Shown in pieces: positions 22,640 through 30,548 of a stretch of DNA of 33,682 nucleotides (position 1 is the stretch's first letter; each line of letters begins with the position of its first letter). Below the pieces are notes generated by a model. The model was given only the letters and a program-made list of their open reading frames with translations, ran no database searches and was not told the DNA's origin. Source of the stretch: Clostridia bacterium (GTDB lineage Bacteria; UBA6262; WVXT01; JAUXBS01); NCBI GenBank assembly GCA_030618495.1, contig JAUXDE010000003.1, positions 1 through 33,682 on the forward strand, given 5' to 3'. Made by a program: the position numbers and the translations under genes.

Positions 22640-23962
22640 ATGATTGAGCTGGGAAAAAAAGTATTGTCAAAGACGGGGGGAATACCTTCGGAATTATATA
22701 CCAGGCGTTCAAATGATTTCACGGTAGAGGTGTCCGGAGGTAAAATTGAAAATATCAATGTAAGCCGGTCAGCGGGCATGGGTTTGAGGATGTTTTCAGC
22801 AGGTAAGGTCGGATTCGCGTATGCAACGGATTTTGAAGGCGCAGCCTTAAGCAGGATGGTGCAGCAGGCGAAGGCAAATGCCGACAGCGCGAGTGAAGAC
22901 AGGTATAACAGAATGCCCGGGGCATTGATGCCGAAAAAAAACAGGTTGTACGATTTATGTGATGACAGGTTGGAGAGCATGTCGTCAGATGAAAAAATAG
23001 ACATAGCAAGGTCGATGGAGCAGAAAGCGTTAAAGTATGACAAGAGGATTAAGAAAGTTATAAGGTCCTCGTTTTCAACGAGTGATTATGAAGTGGGGAT
23101 TGTCAATTCAGAGGTGCCCGGGAAAACATACAAGGGAACGCTTTATTCAGCGGAACTTGACTTGGTTGCAGAAGACGCCGGGGAGATTCAATCAGGTTGG
23201 GACGTTGAGGATAAGAGGTTTTTTAGTGACCTGAATTATGAGGGAATAGTGGAAACGGCATGTTCCCGCGCGATTTCCATGTTGGGTTCCCGCAAGGTTG
23301 AGAGCCAGAGCGTACCTGTCGTATTTGACCCGATGGTAACTTGCCAGTTTCTTGAAGCGCTTTCCGGCAGTTTGTGCGCTGACAGGGTTCAGAAGGGAAA
23401 GTCGCTTTTTGCGGAAAAAACCGGCAGAAAAATCGCAAGTTCCTGCGTGAATCTCGTTGATGACGGCACGCTTGAGAGGGGTGTGGGGACTTCCGTTTTT
23501 GATGCCGAGGGGACAGGTACGCAAAAAACGGTTTTAATTGAGGACGGGGTGCTTCGGGGGTTCCTTTACAACGATTATACCGCGAACAAGGGCGGTGTTG
23601 AATCAACGGGTAATGCCGCCAGGACTTTCAGGGGGATTCCGGGAGTTGAGCCGGGGAACCTGATTCTTCAGGCGGGCAGTGTTGACAGGGAAAGCTTAAT
23701 TGATATTGACAGGGGAATATACGTGTTCGGCACCCTGGGTATGCATACTGTTGATACCATATCGGGTGATTTTTCAATAGGTATTAACGGAACGTGGATT
23801 AAGGACGGTAAATGTAGAGAACCGGTCGGCGGTGTTACAATAGCTGGGAATATAATTGAATTGTTGAATTCAATTGATTCCGTTGCAAGCGATATTAAGT
23901 TCTACGGCAGTGTGGGGGCTCCTTCCGTAAGAATAAAGTCCCTTATGTTAGGCGGAAAGTAG
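22640..23962 (+). CDS. pmbA: TldE/PmbA-family subunit of the TldD/E metalloprotease
   Basis: A 440-residue TldD/PmbA-family protein. Recognisable elements are VEVSGGKIENINVSRSAGMGLRMF at the N-terminus, VPVVFDPMVTCQFLEALSG in the middle, FLYNDYTANKGGVESTGNA, and the C-terminal FGTLGMHTVDTISGDFSIGINGTWI. The HExxxH zinc motif of TldD is absent, which marks it as the non-catalytic TldE/PmbA type. That subunit forms a heterodimer with TldD and takes part in microcin and RiPP processing and gyrase-inhibitor control. No tldD is in the window, so its partner must be elsewhere or absent. GAGG precedes ATG 22640. Confidence 0.94.
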   Translation: MIELGKKVLSKTGGIPSELYTRRSNDFTVEVSGGKIENINVSRSAGMGLRMFSAGKVGFAYATDFEGAALSRMVQQAKANADSASEDRYNRMPGALMPKKNRLYDLCDDRLESMSSDEKIDIARSMEQKALKYDKRIKKVIRSSFSTSDYEVGIVNSEVPGKTYKGTLYSAELDLVAEDAGEIQSGWDVEDKRFFSDLNYEGIVETACSRAISMLGSRKVESQSVPVVFDPMVTCQFLEALSGSLCADRVQKGKSLFAEKTGRKIASSCVNLVDDGTLERGVGTSVFDAEGTGTQKTVLIEDGVLRGFLYNDYTANKGGVESTGNAARTFRGIPGVEPGNLILQAGSVDRESLIDIDRGIYVFGTLGMHTVDTISGDFSIGINGTWIKDGKCREPVGGVTIAGNIIELLNSIDSVASDIKFYGSVGAPSVRIKSLMLGGK

Positions 23963-23968
23963 GACGGA

Positions 23969-24835
23969 ATGAATAGAATAGAAGGCACGACGAGAATTGT
24001 GGGACTTATGGGCTATCCCATAGGCCATACTTTAAGCCCCGCGATGCATAATGCCGCGTTCAGGCGGCTGGGATTGGACTTCACCTACATCCCGATGCCC
24101 GTAAAGCCCGGGGATATTGAAAGGGCGGTGCAGAGCATCAAGCCGTTGGATATTTTGGGTGTTAACGTAACAGCGCCGTATAAAGAGGAAGTTTTAAAAT
24201 ACGTGGATGGCCTAAGAGGCGACGCAAAACTTATAGGGGCAGTGAACACCATTCATAATTCAGGCGGAAAATTGATTGGATATAACACGGATGCCGAAGG
24301 TTTCATTATTTCATTGAAAAGCGAAGGAAGAATAAACCCGAGGGGCAAGAACGTCCTGCTGGTTGGCGCGGGCGGAGTAGGCAGGGCAATAGGGGTGAAG
24401 CTGGCAGGCGTCGGGGTTTCAACCATCCTGATTGCGGATATTGATTCAAAGAAGTCAAATGCGTTGAAAAACCATATAAGGAAATGTTTCGGGAAAGTGT
24501 CTTCCGGAACGGAAGCGCGCGTAGTAAGTACACAAGAAATAAAAAAAGTAATGAAGAATATCGATATATTGATAAATGCCACTACTGTGGGGATGCATAA
24601 AAAAGACCCCTGCCTGGTAAATCCGGAGTGGTTCCACGGGAAATTGTTTGTATATGACGTAGTCTACAATATTGAAACAAAGCTTCTTAAAGAAGCAAGG
24701 AAGAAAGGGTTAAAAGCTCTTGGCGGATTGGGGATGCTGGTCCACCAGGGAGCGCTGGCGTTTGCGATATGGACGGGTAAGAAACCCCCGGTGAAAGTTA
24801 TGAGAGAAGCAATAATAAGGAAAGTGAGTGGGTAA
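23969..24835 (+). CDS. aroE: Shikimate dehydrogenase
   Basis: Reduces 3-dehydroshikimate to shikimate with NADPH in aromatic amino-acid synthesis. It is 288 residues. The substrate-binding GHTLSPAMHNAAF is near residue 19, and NVTAPYKEEV includes the catalytic Lys72. AVNTI (Asn93) and GYNTDAEGF (Asp108) are intact, and the Rossmann motif VGAGGVGRAIG follows. The C-terminal helix is WTGKKPPVKVMREAIIRK. It is 6 bases after pmbA. A diverged copy of its last 48 coding bases is found downstream, beyond a 36-bp palindrome, so the 3' end has been rearranged in the past. Normal family length shows the protein itself is complete. Confidence 0.97.
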   Translation: MNRIEGTTRIVGLMGYPIGHTLSPAMHNAAFRRLGLDFTYIPMPVKPGDIERAVQSIKPLDILGVNVTAPYKEEVLKYVDGLRGDAKLIGAVNTIHNSGGKLIGYNTDAEGFIISLKSEGRINPRGKNVLLVGAGGVGRAIGVKLAGVGVSTILIADIDSKKSNALKNHIRKCFGKVSSGTEARVVSTQEIKKVMKNIDILINATTVGMHKKDPCLVNPEWFHGKLFVYDVVYNIETKLLKEARKKGLKALGGLGMLVHQGALAFAIWTGKKPPVKVMREAIIRKVSG

Positions 24836-24838
24836 TAT

Positions 24839-24874
24839 ATTGGGAACAGAATACTTAAGTATTCTGTTCCCAAT
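24839..24874 (+). repeat. Perfect 36-bp palindrome just after aroE (REP-like)
   Basis: The two 18-base halves are exact reverse complements, meeting at CTT/AAG. Each outer end reads ATTGGGAACAG and the core is TACTTAAGTA. It begins 4 bases after the aroE stop. As RNA it would form an 18-bp hairpin with no T-tract, so it is not an ordinary terminator. The GGG-ACA outer motif resembles the palindromes associated with RAYT/IS200-like transposases; that is family knowledge, unverified here. Confidence 0.9.
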
Positions 24875-24882
24875 GTCAGCGG

Positions 24883-24930
24883 GGGAAGAAGGCCCCGGTG
24901 GAAGTAATGAGAAAGGCGATAATAAAACAA
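24883..24930 (+). pseudogene. Diverged duplicate of the aroE 3' end
   Basis: Sixteen codons reading GKKAPVEVMRKAIIKQ align without gaps to the last helix of AroE (GKKPPVKVMREAIIRK, codons at 24776-24823). They share 37 of 48 bases and 11 of 16 residues. The offset is 107 bases, with the palindrome lying between. There is no start of its own. Many differences are at third positions or conservative, as between functional homologues rather than between a gene and drifting DNA. Confidence 0.8.
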
Positions 24931-24932
24931 AG

Positions 24933-25028
24933 AATTATGGGGACACGTACTTAATTATTTCAATGCTTACTTAATTATTTTATGAGCATGGTCTGAGAAA
25001 AAATAATTAAGTACGTGTCCCCATAATT
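24933..25028 (+). repeat. 28-bp perfect inverted repeat with nested repeats (REP/MITE-like element)
   Basis: Arms at 24933-24960 and 25001-25028 are exact reverse complements separated by 40 bases. Outer ends read AATTATGGGGACACG. The inner 13 bases, TACTTAATTATTT (24948-24960), recur directly at 24968-24980. A smaller inverted pair, ATGCT (24963-24967) and AGCAT (24985-24989), makes a nested hairpin. The arms share GGG-ACA and TACTTAA with the nearby 36-bp palindrome, so both look like members of one element family. It ends 6 bases before the aroC ribosome binding site. Confidence 0.9.
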
Positions 25029-25045
25029 CAAAAAGGGAGGTAGCG

Positions 25046-26233
25046 ATGATGAGATATTATACTGCGGGAGAGTCTCACGGTAAATGCCTGGTTGTAGTGC
25101 TTGAGGGGATACCTTCAGGCCTCAGGCTGAATGAAGATGACATAAACAAGGAACTAAGACGAAGACAGCATGGTTATGGACGGGGCAAGAGGATGGAAAT
25201 AGAAAAGGACAGGGTGGAAATATTAAGCGGTATCCGTTTCGGGGAAACCATCGGAAGCCCTATCAGTATGATGATAGAGAATAAGGACTGGAGTAAATGG
25301 AAAGACACGATGTCTATAAGGGAGACCCGTGACATAAAAATCATGGAGAAACCCCTGACGCATCCCCGCCCCGGCCATGCCGACCTGCCGGGAGTATTGA
25401 AGTTCAGGCGCAGTGATATCAGGGATATTCTTGAGCGTTCCAGCGCAAGGGAAACAGCATCAAGGGTAGCCGTGGGGGCAGTATGCAAAAAACTCCTGGA
25501 TGTTCTCCGGGTCAAGGTCCTGAGTTTTACCAATGAGATAGGAGGAGTCTCCATTAAACTGCCGAAAACATACATGGTGGATATTGAAAAATTCATAAAA
25601 AAAGTGGAATTGTCAAAATTGAGATGTCCCGATAAAAACGCAGATAATATGATGGTGAAGGCTATAAATGCCGCTCATAAGAAAGGTGATACTCTTGGCG
25701 GTATTTTTAGCGTGATTGTGCATAATATTACTGCGGGCCTCGGGAGTCATGTCCAGTGGGACCTGAAATTGGATGCTAAGATTGCCCGGTCGATTATGAG
25801 CATACAGGGTATAAAAGGCGTTGAAATCGGCGCTGGTTTTGACCTTGCAAGAAAGATGGGCAGTGAAGTTCATGATGAAATATTTTTTAGGTCTCCTAAA
25901 AAGCGCGGCAGGGGATACTACAGGAGGACAAACAACGCCGGGGGTATAGAAGGCGGAATAAGCAATGGTGAAAAGATAATTGTAAGGGCGGTGATGAAGC
26001 CGATACCTTCATTGCAAACCCCGCTGCGTTCTGTTGATATACTTACTAAGAAACAGGTTAAAGCGGAGGTTGTTCGCGCGGATACTTGCGCCGTCCCTGC
26101 GGCGGGAGTAGTGGGTGAATCAGTAGTGGCGTTTGAAATAGCAAAGGCCATAAAGGAAAAATTCGGCGGAGACTGCCTGTTCGGTATGAAAAGCAACTAC
26201 AACGCGTACATAGAGTATGTGAAGAACCATTAA
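25046..26233 (+). CDS. aroC: Chorismate synthase
   Basis: Converts 5-enolpyruvylshikimate 3-phosphate to chorismate using reduced FMN. It is 395 residues. Family signatures are GESHGKCL at the N-terminus, GYGRGKRMEIEKD, HPRPGHADLPGVLKF, ERSSARETASRVAVG, and RTNNAGGIEGGISNG toward the C-terminus. GGGAGGT at 25035-25041 serves tandem ATGs at 25046 and 25049; the second has better spacing and gives the usual MRYYTAGESHG start. It is directly followed by aroK (TAA then ATG). The REP-like inverted repeat abuts its ribosome binding site and may influence expression. Confidence 0.97.
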   Translation: MMRYYTAGESHGKCLVVVLEGIPSGLRLNEDDINKELRRRQHGYGRGKRMEIEKDRVEILSGIRFGETIGSPISMMIENKDWSKWKDTMSIRETRDIKIMEKPLTHPRPGHADLPGVLKFRRSDIRDILERSSARETASRVAVGAVCKKLLDVLRVKVLSFTNEIGGVSIKLPKTYMVDIEKFIKKVELSKLRCPDKNADNMMVKAINAAHKKGDTLGGIFSVIVHNITAGLGSHVQWDLKLDAKIARSIMSIQGIKGVEIGAGFDLARKMGSEVHDEIFFRSPKKRGRGYYRRTNNAGGIEGGISNGEKIIVRAVMKPIPSLQTPLRSVDILTKKQVKAEVVRADTCAVPAAGVVGESVVAFEIAKAIKEKFGGDCLFGMKSNYNAYIEYVKNH

Positions 26234-26752
26234 ATGAATATCGTTTTAACAGGATTTATGGGGACGGGCAAAACTGCTGTCGGGAAAAAAACAGCAAAAG
26301 CCCTTAATATGCAATATATTGATACCGATGAGGTGATAGAAAAAGACGTGGGCAGAAAAATTCATCGGATATTCGAAGATTCAGGAGAAAAGTATTTCCG
26401 CGGGATTGAAGCAAAAGTGGTGAAATGCGTCGCGCTGCTTGATGGTTTTGTTATAAGCACGGGTGGCGGGGTTGTTTTGAAGAAAGAGAACATGAAGGAG
26501 CTTGAGAAGAACGGTATGGTAATCTGTCTTGCGGCATCACCCGAAGTGATTCTAAAACGAACCAGGAGCGCGATTTACAGACCCCTTTTAAACGTTAATG
26601 ACCCTGCCGGAAAAATAAAGGAACTCCTTGAAAAAAGGGCTCCTTTTTATAAGCGCTGCAGTTTGATGATAGATACTTCAGGTAAGTCAATAGAAGAAGT
26701 GTCAGTGGATATAATAAGTTTCGCCAGGCAAGCCGGCAAGAATAGTCAATGA
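26234..26752 (+). CDS. aroK: Shikimate kinase
   Basis: Phosphorylates shikimate at the 3-OH with ATP. It is 172 residues, the normal length. The Walker A motif GFMGTGKT is at residues 7-14. The DTDEVIEKD shikimate-binding Asp pair, FRGIEAKVV, the Walker B-like STGGGVV and the lid arginine region RPLL follow. The ATG is immediately after the aroC stop, and the aroK stop overlaps the next gene by ATGA, so the order aroC-aroK-peptidase is translationally coupled. In many bacteria aroB and aroQ follow here, but they are missing at this site. Confidence 0.96.
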   Translation: MNIVLTGFMGTGKTAVGKKTAKALNMQYIDTDEVIEKDVGRKIHRIFEDSGEKYFRGIEAKVVKCVALLDGFVISTGGGVVLKKENMKELEKNGMVICLAASPEVILKRTRSAIYRPLLNVNDPAGKIKELLEKRAPFYKRCSLMIDTSGKSIEEVSVDIISFARQAGKNSQ

Positions 26753-27795
26753 ATGAGACAAAAAGACTGAAACGTCTTGAATGTATATTAAGAAGCAGGA
26801 AAGTGGATGGTTTGATTGTTTCAAGCCCTTCAAACCTGTTTTACCTGACAGGTTTTCGCGCGGATGGATGCATGGGGCTGATGTCCCCCCAGGGGTTGGA
26901 GGTTTTCGTTCATCCCTTGCTTTTCAATCAGGCAAGGGACTGTACCCGGGGCGCAAAAATAGTAAACGCTAAAGAAGACCTGGTTGGCGCCATAAGGAAA
27001 AGCATAAAGAACCAGGGGTTAAAAAGAATTGCCATTGAACAGTCATATGTTTCCTACGGGTTGTACCGCCGGTTTATTAAGAGGTTTGAGGGCTGCAGTA
27101 TTATTCCCGGAGACGACCGGATAGAATTAATGCGTATGATAAAGGATGAAGAAGAAATCAGCCTGCTTAAGAAAAGCGCGCGGGTGTGTAAAAAAGCTTT
27201 CAGTCATATAAAAAAGAGTATCATTCCAGGTTGTAAGGAAAATGAATTGTCGGGCAGGATGGAATGGTATTTTAAGGGGGTTTGCGGTAAAGATATCAGC
27301 TTCAATACTATTGTTGCCTCGGGCCCGAACAGCGCTTATCCCCATCATATTCCCGGGAAAAGGAAGATAAAAAAAGACGATATAGTGATTGTTGATTCGG
27401 GTTGCAGGTACGAAGGTTATAGTTCCGACTTGACAAGGACGTTTTTTTTAGGTAATATCCATAGGTTAAAATTTAAAAAAATACTATCTGCGGTAAGAAA
27501 AGCGCAGAGTGAAGCTACCGGAGCAATCAGGCCGGGAGCGCGGTGCCGGACGCTGTATGATAAAGCGTTCAGGGTAATAAATGAAGCGGGGTTTGGCAGG
27601 TTCTTTATCCATGGGTTGGGACATGGAGTAGGAATTGATGTGCATGAAAAGCCTTATATGAATTCCAGGAGCAAAGAAGTGTTGAAGCAGGGGATGGTGG
27701 TAACCGTTGAGCCGGGGATATACGTACCCGGCATGGGCGGGGTAAGACTTGAGAACATGGTGCTGGTCACAAAGAACGGCCATCAGATTCTATAA
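26749..27795 (+). CDS. pepQ: Xaa-Pro aminopeptidase/dipeptidase, M24B family
   Basis: A 348-residue metallopeptidase that cleaves X-Pro bonds. An N-terminal creatinase-type domain (about residues 1-130) includes [18 protein letters not shown] pita-bread catalytic domain carries all five metal ligands: Asp216 and Asp227 ([19 protein letters not shown]), His292 ([13 protein letters not shown]), Glu321 ([10 protein letters not shown]) and Glu335 (RLENMVLVT). The order aroK-pepQ-efp-accB is a widely conserved cluster, supporting the call. Whether it acts as aminopeptidase (PepP) or prolidase (PepQ) cannot be decided from motifs alone, so the symbol is provisional. Confidence 0.92.
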   Translation: MNETKRLKRLECILRSRKVDGLIVSSPSNLFYLTGFRADGCMGLMSPQGLEVFVHPLLFNQARDCTRGAKIVNAKEDLVGAIRKSIKNQGLKRIAIEQSYVSYGLYRRFIKRFEGCSIIPGDDRIELMRMIKDEEEISLLKKSARVCKKAFSHIKKSIIPGCKENELSGRMEWYFKGVCGKDISFNTIVASGPNSAYPHHIPGKRKIKKDDIVIVDSGCRYEGYSSDLTRTFFLGNIHRLKFKKILSAVRKAQSEATGAIRPGARCRTLYDKAFRVINEAGFGRFFIHGLGHGVGIDVHEKPYMNSRSKEVLKQGMVVTVEPGIYVPGMGGVRLENMVLVTKNGHQIL

Positions 27796-27822
27796 TTAAA
27801 CAGAGCGTTTGGAGATAAAAAA

Positions 27823-28380
27823 ATGATTAACGCTGTTGACATCAGGAAGGGAATGAATATTATTGTGGGCGGGAAACTGTATGTTGTCCTTGACAGGCAG
27901 CACCATAAGCCGGGTAAAGGCGGAGCGGTGATGAGGACAAAAATTAAGAACCTGGACACAGGAGCCATTACGGAAAGAACTTTCAGGGGAGGGGACAAGA
28001 TAGAGGAAACGTACCTTGAAAGAAAAAAACACCAGTACCTGTACAGCGATAAGAACGGTTGTTTTTTTATGAACATGGAAACCTATGAACAGATTTCATT
28101 GTCTAAGGAACAGCTGGGAAAATCGGTGGGATTCTTAAAAGAAAATATGGATGTGAATATTCTCATGCATGTAGACAGGATAATAGGGGTGGATTTACCC
28201 AAGAACATTGTTTTAAAAGTTACATACGCCGAACCCGGACACAGGGGAGACACTGCAACTAATGTCCAGAAGCAGGCAACCGTTGAAACAGGCATTGAAG
28301 TGCAGGTTCCGTTGTTCATTAACATAGGGGATTCAATAGTGATTAATGTTGAAACGGGCAAGTACGTGTCAAGAAATTAA
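27823..28380 (+). CDS. efp: Translation elongation factor P
   Basis: A 185-residue protein that relieves ribosome stalling at polyproline. Three beta-barrel domains of normal length are present. The domain I loop carries the modifiable tip lysine, Lys32, in HHKPGKGGAVMRTK; VDLPKNIVLKVTYAEPG and the C-terminal ETGIEVQVPLFINIGDSIVI are conserved. The GKGG tip, with Lys, could be beta-lysylated, 5-aminopentanolylated or unmodified. No epmA, epmB, ymfI or earP gene is in the window; Lys at the tip rules out EarP-type rhamnosylation of Arg. TTGGAGATA lies upstream of ATG 27823. It sits 27 bases after the peptidase and 27 before accB. Confidence 0.96.
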   Translation: MINAVDIRKGMNIIVGGKLYVVLDRQHHKPGKGGAVMRTKIKNLDTGAITERTFRGGDKIEETYLERKKHQYLYSDKNGCFFMNMETYEQISLSKEQLGKSVGFLKENMDVNILMHVDRIIGVDLPKNIVLKVTYAEPGHRGDTATNVQKQATVETGIEVQVPLFINIGDSIVINVETGKYVSRN

Positions 28381-28407
28381 AAAGGACAAACCTCAGGGAG
28401 ATAAAAA

Positions 28408-28884
28408 ATGAGTATAGACAAGGAATTAAAAAAAGTTGAAAAATTCATAGGTTCCCTGAAGAAAACGGACGTTGTTGAGCTTCTCTGGGAAAAAAACGGG
28501 GTAAAAATAGGATTCAAGAAAGACGATGATTCCGTTAATAACAACAGTAATGCCCATGTTAATAAAGCGCAGGCTGTCCGCGGGGCTGAAGTAAGCAATT
28601 CCGCCAATGCCCCGGAGCTGAATGATGGTAACTATATGACGGTCAAATCGAGAATGGTGGGGACATTTTACCTGTCGCCTTCGCCGGATAGCCCGGTTTA
28701 TGTAAGCGCGGGGGATGAGGTAAAATCGGGCGGCAGGATTTGCATGATTGAGGCGATGAAAGTTATGAGGGAAATAACAATTGATAAGGATGCAAGGATA
28801 ATTAAGGTATTGATTGAAAACGGACATCCCGTTGAATACAACCAGGATATGTTTTTAATTGAGCCTCTGAACAAAACCAAATAA
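28408..28884 (+). CDS. accB: Biotin carboxyl carrier protein of acetyl-CoA carboxylase
   Basis: A 158-residue protein. The N-terminal region (LKKVEKFIGSLKKTDVVELLWEKNGVKIGFKK) is the family's interaction segment. A low-complexity Asn/Ala-rich linker (about 42-72) follows, then the biotinyl domain VGTFYLSPSPDSPVYVSAGD. The biotin-accepting lysine is Lys118 in IEAMKVM; the common EAMKMM has a Val in place of the second Met. It carries biotin between biotin carboxylase and carboxyltransferase for malonyl-CoA synthesis. accC, which normally follows, is not adjacent; pgk follows instead, so biotin carboxylase must be encoded elsewhere. Confidence 0.95.
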   Translation: MSIDKELKKVEKFIGSLKKTDVVELLWEKNGVKIGFKKDDDSVNNNSNAHVNKAQAVRGAEVSNSANAPELNDGNYMTVKSRMVGTFYLSPSPDSPVYVSAGDEVKSGGRICMIEAMKVMREITIDKDARIIKVLIENGHPVEYNQDMFLIEPLNKTK

Positions 28885-28907
28885 CACTAAGGAGGCCGCA
28901 AAGACCA

Positions 28908-30110
28908 ATGGCTAAACTTTCAATTGCGAATATTGATATTAAGGGAAAGAAAGTGCTCATGAGATGTGATTTCAACGTTCCGCTTGATGGAAACCGGAAT
29001 ATAACGGATGATACCAGGATAAAGGCCGCATTGAAGACTATAAATTATATCCTTGATAATGATTGTCCCGTGATACTGTGTTCCCATCTCGGAAGGCCAA
29101 AGGGAACGGTGAAGCCGGAACTGAGCCTGAAACCTGTCGCAGAAAGGCTGAAAGAACTCGTTCCTTCAGCTTTAAAAGTGATGATGGCTCCTGACTGTGT
29201 CGGGGAGGAAGTAAGGGAAATGGCGGGGGCATTGAAGCCAAAGGAAATACTGCTTCTGGAAAACCTTCGCTTCCATTCGGAAGAAACAGGCAATGACGAT
29301 AATTTTGCAAAGGAACTTGCTTCAATGGCAGAGGTATTCGTTCAGGAGGCTTTCGGCACGGTGCACCGCGCGCATGCTTCGACTGTGGGCGTGACAAGTC
29401 ATCTTACCGCGGTGGCGGGGTTCCTGGTTCAGAAGGAAATAGATTATCTCGGCGATGCAGTGAATAACGCCCGGAAGCCGTTTGTAGCGATACTGGGCGG
29501 CGCAAAAATATCAGGAAAGATAGAAGTGCTTAAGAGCCTTGCCGGAAGAGTTGATACAATGATAATAGGCGGAGGAATGATTTATACTTTCCTGAAATCA
29601 AAAGGCATAAGCATAGGGAATTCCCTTCTTGAAGAGGATAAAATAGGCACGGCAAAAGAAGTAATGGAGGCGGCGGCAGCTAATAATGTCAAGCTTCTTC
29701 TGCCGGAAGACCATATAACGGCCGACAAAGTTGCGCCTGACGCGGAATCAAGGGAGATACCGGAGCTCAATATTCCCGAAGGGCAGATAGGTGTTGATAT
29801 AGGCCCGAAGACAATAAAGAAATACGTTGATGAAATAAAATCCGCAAAGACCATAGTATGGAACGGTCCAATGGGAGTGTTTGAAATAGATAAATTCGCG
29901 AAAGGTACGCTGGAAATTGCAAAAGCGGTGGCTGAAGCCACTGGAAAAGGAGCGGTTTCCGTTATAGGAGGCGGTGATTCTGTAGCTGCCGTAAACAAGA
30001 TGAAACTAAATGATAAAATGACCCACATATCAACGGGAGGAGGGGCTTCGCTTGAATTCCTTGAAGGAAAAGACCTTCCCGGAATAGCAGCGCTAAAAGA
30101 TAGAGTTTAG
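28908..30110 (+). CDS. pgk: Phosphoglycerate kinase
   Basis: Glycolytic and gluconeogenic enzyme, 1,3-bisphosphoglycerate plus ADP to 3-phosphoglycerate plus ATP. It is 400 residues, the normal length. Conserved elements are MRCDFNVPLD and TRIKAAL at the N-terminus, SHLGRPKG, ENLRFHSEE, GTVHRAHASTVG, LGGAKISGKIEVL and GGGMIYTFLK. Near the end are WNGPMGVFE and VIGGGDSVAAV. AAGGAGG upstream of ATG 28908 is a strong ribosome binding site. It follows accB by 23 bases and precedes secG by a 57-base AT-rich spacer. Confidence 0.98.
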   Translation: MAKLSIANIDIKGKKVLMRCDFNVPLDGNRNITDDTRIKAALKTINYILDNDCPVILCSHLGRPKGTVKPELSLKPVAERLKELVPSALKVMMAPDCVGEEVREMAGALKPKEILLLENLRFHSEETGNDDNFAKELASMAEVFVQEAFGTVHRAHASTVGVTSHLTAVAGFLVQKEIDYLGDAVNNARKPFVAILGGAKISGKIEVLKSLAGRVDTMIIGGGMIYTFLKSKGISIGNSLLEEDKIGTAKEVMEAAAANNVKLLLPEDHITADKVAPDAESREIPELNIPEGQIGVDIGPKTIKKYVDEIKSAKTIVWNGPMGVFEIDKFAKGTLEIAKAVAEATGKGAVSVIGGGDSVAAVNKMKLNDKMTHISTGGGASLEFLEGKDLPGIAALKDRV

Positions 30111-30167
30111 GATTTAATGTTTTAAATTTAGTGTTTAGCATTTGAATTTAAGAAGGAGGGATTAATA
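30111..30167 (+). other. AT-rich spacer with short degenerate direct repeats
   Basis: About four imperfect copies of a TTTAgTGTTT-like 10-12-mer run between pgk and secG, ending in a strong GAAGGAGG ribosome binding site. No promoter or hairpin is clear. Confidence 0.35.
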
Positions 30168-30542
30168 ATGAGTAATGTGGTTCTGGTTGTTCACATCATT
30201 ACGTCGATTGTGCTGGTTCTCATAATACTTCTGCAGATAGGGAAGGGCGCCAGTATGGCAAATCTTTTTGGCGGGGGCAGCAGTGATGCCGTGTTCTCGG
30301 GAGCGGGCGGCGATGTGTTCATGAAGAAAATAACAGTTGTTTTTGCCGTTGTTTTTGCCCTGACGTCGCTCGGGCTTACCGTATTATCCTCAAGAGGTTC
30401 TTCAAAAACAGTCATGGATAAGGTTACCCAGTCAGCTCCGCCTGTAACAGGAGTGGGCGAGGAAGAAAGCGCTATTGCGGAAGAAGAAAAGGTTCCTGTT
30501 CCGGCTGAAGAAAAACCTGCAGAGCCTTTTAATGTAGACTAA
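30168..30542 (+). CDS. secG: Preprotein translocase subunit SecG
   Basis: A 124-residue inner-membrane component of the SecYEG channel. Two transmembrane helices (VVLVVHIITSIVLVLIILLQ at the N-terminus, and ITVVFAVVFALTSLGLTVLS at about 61-80) flank the conserved cytoplasmic loop KGASMANLFGGGSSDAVFSGAGGDVF. The C-terminal extension is acidic and Pro/Glu-rich (EEEKVPVPAEEKPAEPF), common in SecG of diverse phyla and not conserved. Downstream tRNA-Leu is a typical neighbour of secG in bacteria, which supports both calls. Confidence 0.97.
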   Translation: MSNVVLVVHIITSIVLVLIILLQIGKGASMANLFGGGSSDAVFSGAGGDVFMKKITVVFAVVFALTSLGLTVLSSRGSSKTVMDKVTQSAPPVTGVGEEESAIAEEEKVPVPAEEKPAEPFNVD

Positions 30543-30548
30543 ACCTAT

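Noticed and set aside
23192-23606. Two long reverse-strand frames opposite pmbA
   Set aside because: pmbA carries clear family motifs through this stretch; the reverse frames are low-complexity and lack start signals.
24839-25028. Reading the aroE-aroC palindromes as transcription terminators
   Set aside because: Neither hairpin is followed by a T-tract, and aroC immediately downstream has no promoter of its own that I can see.
24839-25028. Reading the repeats as a CRISPR array or attachment site
   Set aside because: There are only two related units, of different length and with no regular spacers or cas genes. No integrase is present.
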